Below, in pieces: positions 1 to 5,825 of a DNA stretch of 6,711 nt (the stretch's first letter is position 1; every line of letters begins with the position of its first letter). Position numbers and translations under genes: made by a program. The DNA lies in contig RHKR01000126.1 of the NCBI GenBank assembly GCA_008363265.1, positions 1 to 6,711 on the forward strand. The letters run 5' to 3'. The notes beneath the pieces were generated by a model. It searched no databases. It worked only from the letters and a program-made list of their open reading frames with translations, and had not been told where the DNA came from. Source of the stretch: Chlorobiota bacterium. Its GTDB lineage: Bacteria; Bacteroidota; Ignavibacteria; Ignavibacteriales; Ignavibacteriaceae.

Positions 1-399
1 ATCTGCATAGGAGAGAATGGCTACTATGAACATTTGGTTTCTTCACCACCCGGGAATCTTTACATTATCAAGGGAACAAGAACATCAACTTCGGTAAAAG
101 AAGGTACATCGGATGCTCCCACAGCAGAACTTGCTGTGAAGATATCTCCCAACCCAACAGGCTCGATAGCCAACTTAACATACTCCCTTCCATTTGCGGG
201 TGAGCTCAGACTTGATATCCATGACATAACCGGTCAGAGGATATACACCAACACACTTATGAGAGAGATGGGCGAAAATACAGAATTACTCGACTTAAAA
301 AGATTAGTCAAATCCAGCGGAATATATTTTATAACTCTGGAGCTCAGAAATGAGGGAGAGACAATTTCCAAAAGTTTGAAACTTCAATATATGAAGTAG
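1..399 (+). CDS. C-terminal end of a secreted protein with a T9SS type A sorting domain (5' partial)
   Basis: The reading frame is open from base 1 to the TAG at 397-399, giving 132 residues, so the gene begins upstream of the window. A TTG at 34 is an internal codon, not a convincing start. The last ~85 residues look like a type IX secretion C-terminal sorting domain. They start at about residue 48 with the signature I-S-P-N-P (PNP at residues 50-52). A beta-strand stretch ending in D-I-T-G-Q-R follows, then S-S-G-I-Y-F-I-T-L, and the tail is S-K-S-L-K-L-Q. In this family the domain directs export across the outer membrane and is then removed or anchored to the surface. The preceding ~45 residues have no motif I recognise, so the function of the passenger is unknown. 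The gene converges on the hydrogenase operon and shows no functional link to it. The family call is fairly secure; the passenger is not identified. Confidence 0.85.
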   Translation: MCIGENGYYEHLVSSPPGNLYIIKGTRTSTSVKEGTSDAPTAELAVKISPNPTGSIANLTYSLPFAGELRLDIHDITGQRIYTNTLMREMGENTELLDLKRLVKSSGIYFITLELRNEGETISKSLKLQYMK

Positions 400-479
400 C
401 CCCCGATTGAATCCCTCACTTGACATTCTTCAGGCAATTGTGCATGTTACGCGGCGGGCTGACGGCTGAAATACCTTGC

Positions 480-508
480 TGATCACTTATGATTGATCAC
501 TGATCACT
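480..508. repeat. Three copies of the octamer TGATCACT
   Basis: TGATCACT occurs at 480-487, 494-501 and 501-508. The last two share one base, so the unit runs nearly head to tail with period 7, and the first copy is 14 bases (two periods) before the second. Each unit contains the palindrome TGATCA. The cluster lies just before the terminator hairpin in the convergent gap. It may be decayed simple-sequence repeat, a small intergenic repeat family or a protein-binding cluster; the window alone cannot decide. Confidence 0.6.
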
Positions 509-510
509 AT

Positions 511-547
511 AAAAAAAGGCTGCCAAAACCGGATGGCAGCCTTTTTT
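511..547. terminator. Bidirectional intrinsic terminator between convergent genes
   Basis: A perfect 8-bp GC-rich stem, GGCTGCCA at 518-525 pairing with TGGCAGCC at 534-541, encloses an 8-base loop. It is preceded by seven A (511-517) and followed by six T (542-547), so the stem can extend to 14 bp. Read on either strand the hairpin ends in a U tract. It can therefore terminate the upstream + strand gene (stop at 399) and the - strand hydrogenase operon, whose hydA stop codon is 18 bases away. Confidence 0.92.
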
Positions 548-565
548 CATTAGATCAGTTCTTCA

Positions 566-2536
566 TTATCGAAGATCGTTTATTGCAGCTTTAACCTTGT
601 CGATGGTGCAGTTGTGGATGATCTCACCGTCGACAACCACAGAGGGGCCCTTCTCACAGTTTTCGGCGCAGAAGGTGGCGGATACATCAAACTCGTTGCC
701 AAGGTTTTCGACCGAGACATGCCTGACTATCCTGTCGAGCAGTTTCTGTGATCCTTTAATGAAACAGGCGGTTCCGACACATACCGATATCTGTTTCTTC
801 TCCCCGTCACTCTGGATAAGACTAATCCCGCCTTCGAACCTTTTTCTGCTTTTATAATTAGTGTGCAGAAGCTGATGGGCGAGGTGGCTTCCGGGGGACT
901 CAAGGAAGGAGCCGTAAAGCTCCTTTAGCCAGGGGTTTTCAGAGGCGTTGTGGAGTTGCAGCATCTTGTCCGACTCCATAAGTCCTTTTCCGCGGAGCGC
1001 GACCGTTGTTTCAGAATGTGTGACGGGTTGCCCCGCTCCACCCGCGCATCCGGAGGGACAAGCCATGATCTCGATGAAATCATAAACTTCTTCGCCGGCC
1101 TTGACCCTCTCGAGCAGTTCTTTCGCGTTTTTCAGTCCGCTCGCCACGGCGATCCGGTATTCCTTTTGGTCAACGGTGATGGTTTTGGTTTTTATCCCTT
1201 TGTTACCGCGAAGGGGCAGCACATCCTTTTGTGAAGTGTCGCCGCCTGTAAGATGCCTCACCACGGCTTCAGCAACGCCGCCGGAATTACCGAAAATTAT
1301 GCCCGCTCCTGTTTTGAAACCGAGAGGCATGTCGAACGATTCAGGCTCAAGTTCATCGAAGCAGATGCCTGCCTCTTTTATCATCCGCGCGAGTTCAGGC
1401 ACGGTGAGGACGAGATCGACATCCTTCACATCCTTGTTGTCCCTGGTGATCTCGAATTTCTTCGCGGTACAGGGCATCACGGAGACGGAAACCACTTTTT
1501 CCTTCTCAACGCCCAGTTTGCCGGGGAGCCAGTTCTTTATCAGGGCACCCATCATCCCCTGAGGTGATTTGCACGAGGAAATGTTGCCGAGGAATTCAGG
1601 CTGGTACTGCTCGGCGTATTTCACCCAGGCGGGGCAGCATGAGGTTATCAGTGGCATCTTGCCGCCGTTTGCCACCCGTTCCATAAGCTCGTTTGCCTCC
1701 TCGATCACTGTAAGGTCAGCGCCGAATGAAGTGTCGTAAACCTTCGCGAAGCCGAGGTGCTTCAGGGCGGCGATCATCTTGCCCGTTACATTTTCCCCCT
1801 CACGGTAGCCGAACGACTCACCGAGCGAGACCCTTACCGCGGGAGCGAGCTGCACCACAACGACCTTCTCCCGGTCGTCGAGTGCTTCCCAGACCTGTTC
1901 AGTGTCCGAAGCTGGGGTGATGGCGGCAGTGGGGCAAACCCGGGCACACTGCCCGCAGTCGACGCACTCAACCTCGCCGAGTTGTTTCGCGAAAGAGGGG
2001 GCCACGATGGCATCGCTGCCACGGTGGGCGAAATCGAGAACACCGATCCCCTGGATTTCGTCGCAGGCCCTTACGCAGTCGCCGCAGAGAATGCACTTGT
2101 CCATGTCGCGAATGAGCGCGGGGGACGACCTGTCGATCCCCATGCCGCGGAACTTCTGTTTGAATCTGACATCCTCAACCCCGAGTTTCGAGGCTATCTC
2201 GAGGAGCTTGCAAGAGTCGCTCTTAACGCAAGAGGTGCACTCCCGCTTGTGGGAGGCGAGGATCAGCTCGATATTTATTTTTCTGATGTCCCTCAGTTCT
2301 TTTGTGTGGGTTTTAACCTTCATCCCCGGTTGGGGCTTCATCGAGCAGGAGGAGTTGATCCCCTGTCCGTCAACATCGACGAGGCAGAGGCGGCATGCTC
2401 CGTAAACACTCAGTTCCGAGTGGTAGCAGAATGTCGGGAGGTCGATATTCGCTTTTCTTATAACTTCGAGGAGATTTTTCTCCCCGTTTATCTCAATTTC
2501 CCGTCCGTTAACGGTCAGGGTGTTTTGTCCGTTCAT
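566..2536 (-). CDS. hydA: [FeFe] hydrogenase catalytic subunit HydA of a trimeric, bifurcating-type HydABC complex
   Basis: This 656-residue protein is the H2-activating subunit of a cytoplasmic NAD- and ferredoxin-linked hydrogenase. Domains in order: [2Fe-2S] ferredoxin (C37, C48, C51, C64); His-Cys3 [4Fe-4S] site (H96, C100, C103, C109); two [4Fe-4S] clusters (C148/151/154/158 and C191/194/197/201); and the H-cluster domain, ~225-545. Its three signatures are TSCCPAW (298-304), MPCTAKKFE (354-362) and ACPSGC (492-497), supplying ligands C301, C356, C493 and C497. The proton path known from Clostridium CpI is complete (C300, E280, E283, S320, R287). A C-terminal thioredoxin-like [2Fe-2S] domain follows (C586, C591, C623, C627), an arrangement typical of Thermotoga-type HydA of similar length. 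The frame is open upstream to 2653, but that part overlaps hydB. The ATG at 2536 follows the hydB stop by one base, has a strong Shine-Dalgarno and begins the ferredoxin domain directly. Bifurcation itself is inferred from the HydABC architecture. Confidence 0.95.
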   Translation of the reverse strand: MNGQNTLTVNGREIEINGEKNLLEVIRKANIDLPTFCYHSELSVYGACRLCLVDVDGQGINSSCSMKPQPGMKVKTHTKELRDIRKINIELILASHKRECTSCVKSDSCKLLEIASKLGVEDVRFKQKFRGMGIDRSSPALIRDMDKCILCGDCVRACDEIQGIGVLDFAHRGSDAIVAPSFAKQLGEVECVDCGQCARVCPTAAITPASDTEQVWEALDDREKVVVVQLAPAVRVSLGESFGYREGENVTGKMIAALKHLGFAKVYDTSFGADLTVIEEANELMERVANGGKMPLITSCCPAWVKYAEQYQPEFLGNISSCKSPQGMMGALIKNWLPGKLGVEKEKVVSVSVMPCTAKKFEITRDNKDVKDVDLVLTVPELARMIKEAGICFDELEPESFDMPLGFKTGAGIIFGNSGGVAEAVVRHLTGGDTSQKDVLPLRGNKGIKTKTITVDQKEYRIAVASGLKNAKELLERVKAGEEVYDFIEIMACPSGCAGGAGQPVTHSETTVALRGKGLMESDKMLQLHNASENPWLKELYGSFLESPGSHLAHQLLHTNYKSRKRFEGGISLIQSDGEKKQISVCVGTACFIKGSQKLLDRIVRHVSVENLGNEFDVSATFCAENCEKGPSVVVDGEIIHNCTIDKVKAAINDLR

Positions 2537-2537
2537 T

Positions 2538-4430
2538 TTAAACTCCTTCCGATATGGCGTCGAGCCTGCAGGCTTCGATGCACGCTCCGCACTTAATGCA
2601 AAGCTCTTCATTAATGAAGTGTGGCTGTTTTTTCTCTCCTGAAATGGCGCCAACGGGGCATTTCTTTATGCAGAGGCCGCACCCTTTGCACTTCTCTTCG
2701 ATAACCACCGGGGTGAGGAGGGCCTTGCACTCCTTCGCGGGGCACCTTTGCTGGGTTACATGGATCTCCATCTCCTCCCTGAACAGGGTGAGGAGCGAGA
2801 GCACCGGGTTGGGGGCTGTTTTACCGAGTCCGCAGAGTGAGGCTTTCGTGATAGCCTTTCCGAGTTGGTCGAGGATCTCAAGCGTATGCTCATCTGCTTT
2901 TCCTTCGGTGATGTCTTCAAGGAGGGAGAGCATCTGTCTTGTTCCCTCACGGCAGGGGACGCACTTCCCGCAAGATTCATTCTGAGTGAACTCCATGAAG
3001 TATTTCGCGATCCTGACCATGCATGTGCTCCGGTTCATGACCACGAGTCCGCCCGAACCGACCATCGCGCCGATCGAGCGGAGGGAATCGAAACTTAACG
3101 GCAGGTCAAGGTGTGCCTCCGTAAGGCATCCGCCGGAAGGCCCGCCGATCTGAACGGCTTTGAAACCTTCAGGGTCAATTTCCCCGTCGTTACCGATGAC
3201 ACCGCCGCCGATATCGAAAATTATCTCGCGCAGGGTTGTGCCGAAGGGTACCTCGATAAGTCCCGTGTTAACCACATGGCCCGTGAGAGCGAAGGTTTTT
3301 GTTCCGGGTGAGTCTTTGGTGCCGGTCTGTCTGAACTCAGCCGCTCCGTTCCGGATGATCCCGGGTACCATGGCGAGTGTTTCCACATTGTTGATGATCG
3401 TGGGTTTGCCGAAAAGACCCGATTGTGCGGGAAACGGCGGTTTCGGGTTGGGCATTCCCCTTTTCCCTTCGATCGAGGAGATGAGGGCGGTTTCCTCACC
3501 GCAGACGAACGCGCCCGCGCCTTCCATCACATTTACACGGAAGCTTTTTCCTGTTCCGAAGATGTTATCGCCGAGTATTCCGTACTCAAGCGCCACTTCA
3601 ACAGCTTTTTTTATCCTTTTAACCGCAAGGGGGTACTCGAGTCGAACATAAACATATCCTTCATCGGCACCGATGGCGTGGGCAGCTATGAGCATTCCTT
3701 CGATCACCGAGTGGGGGTTCCCCTCCATCACGCTTCTGTCCATGAACGCGCCGGGGTCGCCTTCGTCACCGTTGCAGATAATGTACTTTTTGTCGCTCTT
3801 CTGGCTTTGGGCGAGTGCCCACTTTCTTCCTGTGGGGAAACCGCCGCCGCCCCTGCCTCTGAGTCCTGAGTTGAGGATCTCATCGCAGACATCAACGGGC
3901 GACATCTCCTTCAGTGCCTTTTCTGCAGCAGAGTAACCGCCGCGGTGGATGTACTCCCTGATATCTTCGGGGTTGATGTTACCGCAGTCTTTCAGAACAC
4001 GACGGGTCTGTTTTTTGTAAAAGTTGATGTCACTCGCGGTGTGGCAGGGCTTTCCTGAGGACGCTTTATAGAGAAGCCTTTCTACAGGACGGCCGTGCAT
4101 GACGGTTTCGGCAACTATTTCAGCCACATCCTCCGGTTTTACTTTTATGTAGAAGATACCTTCGGGTTCAACGGTGACGAGCGGACCCATCTGGCAAAAG
4201 CCCTGGCAGCCGCTTCCGGTCAAGAGATCGAAGCGTTCCTCTTCTTTCCTGAGATCAGTTTCGAACTTCAGTCCCGTGAGGTTTGCGATGTGAAGGAACT
4301 CGTTCTTTATTTTTTGAGCACCGTTGGCCATGCAGCCGGTACCCGCGCATATTATCACGCGGCGGTTCACCTGCGAGTAAAGCTCACTGAACTCCGCGGC
4401 TATATTTTTAAGATCAGGCATGCTGTTCAT
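2538..4430 (-). CDS. hydB: HydB, NuoF-like NAD(H)- and FMN-binding subunit of the trimeric [FeFe] hydrogenase
   Basis: This 630-residue diaphorase subunit exchanges electrons between NAD(H), FMN and the iron-sulfur chain of the complex. An N-terminal thioredoxin-like [2Fe-2S] domain has C28, C33, C75 and C79. The NuoF core has the glycine-rich flavin/nucleotide motif G-L-R-G-R-G-G-G-G-F-P-T-G-R-K-W at 189-204, NGDEGDPGAFMDR (220-232), GAGAF (304-308), GEETALISSIEG (311-322) and PTIINNVET (343-351). A [4Fe-4S] site follows at C487, C490, C493 and C533. The C-terminus is a two-cluster ferredoxin (C581/584/587/591 and C611/614/617/621) that ordinary complex I NuoF lacks; it is characteristic of HydB and related bifurcating subunits. 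H557, C563 and C568 may belong to a structural metal site between these parts (inference). The first ATG overlaps the end of hydC by 17 bases and has AAGGAG ten bases upstream. An ATG three codons later has the site too far away. Length matches Thermotoga HydB closely. Confidence 0.95.
   Translation of the reverse strand: MNSMPDLKNIAAEFSELYSQVNRRVIICAGTGCMANGAQKIKNEFLHIANLTGLKFETDLRKEEERFDLLTGSGCQGFCQMGPLVTVEPEGIFYIKVKPEDVAEIVAETVMHGRPVERLLYKASSGKPCHTASDINFYKKQTRRVLKDCGNINPEDIREYIHRGGYSAAEKALKEMSPVDVCDEILNSGLRGRGGGGFPTGRKWALAQSQKSDKKYIICNGDEGDPGAFMDRSVMEGNPHSVIEGMLIAAHAIGADEGYVYVRLEYPLAVKRIKKAVEVALEYGILGDNIFGTGKSFRVNVMEGAGAFVCGEETALISSIEGKRGMPNPKPPFPAQSGLFGKPTIINNVETLAMVPGIIRNGAAEFRQTGTKDSPGTKTFALTGHVVNTGLIEVPFGTTLREIIFDIGGGVIGNDGEIDPEGFKAVQIGGPSGGCLTEAHLDLPLSFDSLRSIGAMVGSGGLVVMNRSTCMVRIAKYFMEFTQNESCGKCVPCREGTRQMLSLLEDITEGKADEHTLEILDQLGKAITKASLCGLGKTAPNPVLSLLTLFREEMEIHVTQQRCPAKECKALLTPVVIEEKCKGCGLCIKKCPVGAISGEKKQPHFINEELCIKCGACIEACRLDAISEGV
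2543..2550 (-). promoter_or_regulatory. Ribosome binding site deciding the hydA start
   Basis: On the minus strand GGAAGGAG lies inside the last codons of hydB, six bases before the ATG at 2536. The strength and spacing choose this start over an in-frame ATG at 2653 that would add 39 residues overlapping hydB. With a one-base gap between the hydB stop and the hydA start, translational coupling is likely. Confidence 0.8.
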
Positions 4431-4932
4431 CTTCCACCATCTCCTTCCCGATTATGGCATCGATCATGGCAGCGGTCTTGCCGGGTGTCATCAGCGAGTG
4501 TACCTCTTCGTTCACTACAACCACAGGGGCGATGCCGCAGGCACCGAGGCACGAGACGGTCTCGAGGGTGAAAAGAAGATCGTTGGTTGTGTGCTGCTTG
4601 GCTCCGAGTGAGAGTTTGCCGCGGATCTCTTTAAGAAGCGGATTCGAGCCCTTTACATGGCAGGCGGTGCCGTCGCAAACCTTTATTACATATTTTCCCT
4701 TCGGTTCGAGCGCGAAATGGGAGTAGAAGGTGGCAACACCATAAACCCTTGCGGGTGAAATGCGGAGCGCGGTGGCGATATAGGCCATCACATCCTCGGG
4801 GAGGTATCTGTATTCTTCCTGAACCTGTTGCAGTATGGGGACCAGCTTCTCAGGCTTGTATTCATATTTTTCAAGTATGGCACATACGGCGGCGAATTTT
4901 CTTACCGCGGCTACATGAGTGTCGTTGTGCAT
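4414..4932 (-). CDS. hydC: HydC, NuoE-like [2Fe-2S] subunit of the trimeric [FeFe] hydrogenase
   Basis: This 172-residue protein is a NuoE/thioredoxin-fold ferredoxin, the small electron-transfer subunit that pairs with HydB. Residues ~8-75 form the usual helical N-terminal part, ending in the family signature P-A-R-V-Y-G-V-A-T-F-Y. The [2Fe-2S] ligands are C86 and C91 (C-D-G-T-A-C) and C128 and C132 (C-L-G-A-C). The length is normal for NuoE/HydC. The ATG at 4932 is nine bases after the rex stop, with a modest AAGGA six bases upstream that overlaps the rex stop region. The gene end overlaps the hydB start by 17 bases. By sequence alone it could be a NuoE of another NAD-dependent dehydrogenase, but its position ahead of hydB and hydA makes HydC the clear call. 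Confidence 0.95.
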   Translation of the reverse strand: MHNDTHVAAVRKFAAVCAILEKYEYKPEKLVPILQQVQEEYRYLPEDVMAYIATALRISPARVYGVATFYSHFALEPKGKYVIKVCDGTACHVKGSNPLLKEIRGKLSLGAKQHTTNDLLFTLETVSCLGACGIAPVVVVNEEVHSLMTPGKTAAMIDAIIGKEMVEDEQHA

Positions 4933-4941
4933 TTTATATCC

Positions 4942-5592
4942 TTATATCTGTTCTTTAAGTGATTGTCCGAGCTTCCTGGTGAGCACCGAGAGCCCTGACT
5001 GAAGCAGGGTGTTCTCAACAATGATACCGGGGGGAACGCGGAGTTGGATGGGGGCAAAGTTCCATATCGCCTTAATTCCGCCTTCAACCATTGCGTCGGC
5101 GACTTTCTGTGCCGCGGCCGCGGGTACGGTGATCACGCCGATATGCACATGCATTCTCTGCGCGAGGCCTGTGAGGCGGTCGATATGGAAAACCGGGATG
5201 TCGCGAATGACGCCGTCAACCTTTGAAGTGTCGGCATCGAACGCGGCTATAATATTAATGCCGTAATTCTTGAAGCCGGGGTATCCCAGGAGCGCGGTAC
5301 CAAGACTGCCGGCACCCGCGAGGAAGGCGTCACTCACATTATCCCAGTTAAGGAATGATTCTATGGCATGAATCAATTCGGGGAGCGGGAAGCCCGTTTT
5401 GGGGCGGCCCGTTATCCCTGTAAACTCGATATCTTTTCTGACCTGTGTTGAGTCGAGCGATAACTCATCGGCGATCCTGGTGCTTGAGACTTCCTTTACT
5501 CCTGCCTCTTTAAGGCGGGAGAGAACCTGAAGATATCTTGGAAGTCTTCTAAGAACCGGCTCGGGCACATGTTTGATCTCTTTTGTGGTCAT
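4942..5592 (-). CDS. rex: Rex-family NAD(H)-responsive transcriptional repressor
   Basis: This 216-residue protein is a Rex-type redox sensor, which in characterised members binds operator DNA when NAD+ is high and lets go when NADH rises. The N-terminal winged helix (~8-75) contains the recognition-helix signature S-T-Q-V-R-K-D-I at 48-55. The Rossmann fold starts with G-A-G-S-L-G at 93-98 and has an acidic residue, D119 in A-A-F-D-A-D, placed to hold the adenine ribose. I-W-N-F-A-P and the ending helix match the C-terminal dimer-swap part of Rex. The wing reads T-G-I-T-G-R-P-K-T-G-F instead of the classical F-G-x-F-G-x-x-G-x-G-Y. The frame is open to an ATG at 5853, but the extra 87 residues are lysine- and phenylalanine-rich, match nothing in Rex and would cross both promoters. 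The ATG at 5592 gives the usual Rex length, with only a weak purine-rich leader. As first gene of the operon it likely controls hydCBA and itself. Confidence 0.92.
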   Translation of the reverse strand: MTTKEIKHVPEPVLRRLPRYLQVLSRLKEAGVKEVSSTRIADELSLDSTQVRKDIEFTGITGRPKTGFPLPELIHAIESFLNWDNVSDAFLAGAGSLGTALLGYPGFKNYGINIIAAFDADTSKVDGVIRDIPVFHIDRLTGLAQRMHVHIGVITVPAAAAQKVADAMVEGGIKAIWNFAPIQLRVPPGIIVENTLLQSGLSVLTRKLGQSLKEQI

Positions 5593-5613
5593 AATTTCTT
5601 TCTTTTTGCGTGC

Positions 5614-5648
5614 TTTTCTAATCGAGAAAAATATATCGAGAAATTTAT
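5614..5648. repeat. Inverted and tandem repeats in the rex leader (candidate operator)
   Basis: TTTTCT (5614-5619) and AGAAAA (5625-5630) form a perfect 6-bp inverted repeat with a 5-base spacer. The right arm belongs to a 14-base near-tandem direct repeat, 5621-5634 and 5635-5648, each starting ATCGAGAAA and matching at 12 of 14 positions. The repeats lie between the predicted transcription start (~5649, minus strand) and the rex start codon, a normal place for a repressor site. They do not match the usual TTGTGA-N6-TCACAA Rex box, so the bound protein is unknown. Confidence 0.4.
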
Positions 5649-5655
5649 ACTGATT

Positions 5656-5684
5656 AAAATATGGAAAATTCCGATATTTGTCAA
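5656..5684 (-). promoter_or_regulatory. Sigma70-like promoter of the rex-hydCBA operon
   Basis: On the minus strand a perfect TTGACA (-35, 5684 down to 5679) is followed by a 17-base spacer and TATTTT (-10, 5661 down to 5656). The -10 matches the TATAAT consensus at four of six positions. An A/T-rich stretch, TTTTT-AG-AAAAA at 5700-5689, lies just upstream where an UP element would sit. The predicted start near 5649 leaves a leader of about 57 bases before the rex ATG. Bacteroidota often use a different -10 (TAnnTTTG), so the lineage affects how far this can be trusted. Confidence 0.6.
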
Positions 5685-5770
5685 GGGATTTTTCTAAAAA
5701 CCGGGAAATAACAAGATCAAAGACGCGAAAAGTGAGTCTGAAACTGCCGAATTCCTTGCTAAAAAGCCTG

Positions 5771-5786
5771 TGGCACGGAAATTGCA
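5771..5786 (+). promoter_or_regulatory. Sigma54 (RpoN) -24/-12 promoter of the hydrogenase-like gene
   Basis: TGGCACG (5771-5777), four bases, then TTGCA (5782-5786) matches the sigma54 consensus TGGCACG-N4-TTGCW at every fixed position. The invariant GG at 5772-5773 and GC at 5784-5785 have the required spacing. The predicted transcription start is about 5797, which leaves a leader of roughly 29 bases before the ATG at 5826. Sigma54 promoters need an ATP-dependent enhancer-binding activator. Its site would be expected upstream, within or beyond 5685-5770, but I could not identify it. Confidence 0.85.
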
Positions 5787-5825
5787 AGTTTTGTGACTTG
5801 ACCCCGGTGAAAGATTGGATTGAAG

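Noticed and set aside
420..450. TTGACA at 420-425 as a possible + strand promoter
   Set aside because: No acceptable -10 lies at normal spacing, and no + strand gene follows before the terminator and the converging hydA.
1757..2596. Long open frame of 279 codons on the + strand
   Set aside because: It lies wholly opposite hydA and the end of hydB. The minus-strand product has clear cluster-binding motifs, while the + strand product has no recognisable domain. It is a shadow of the GC-rich coding strand, as are the other + strand frames between 597 and 4958.
2537..2653. 39-residue N-terminal extension of hydA
   Set aside because: It overlaps the C-terminal ferredoxin of hydB, and the ATG at 2536 has a strong ribosome binding site and begins the ferredoxin domain directly.
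5663..5672. GGAA-AA-TTCC inverted repeat inside the rex promoter spacer
   Set aside because: The arms are only four bases in an A/T-rich setting, too short to separate from chance.
5791..5810. TTGTGA near the sigma54 start as a Rex operator
   Set aside because: Only one half site is present; the opposing TCACAA half is missing at the required distance.
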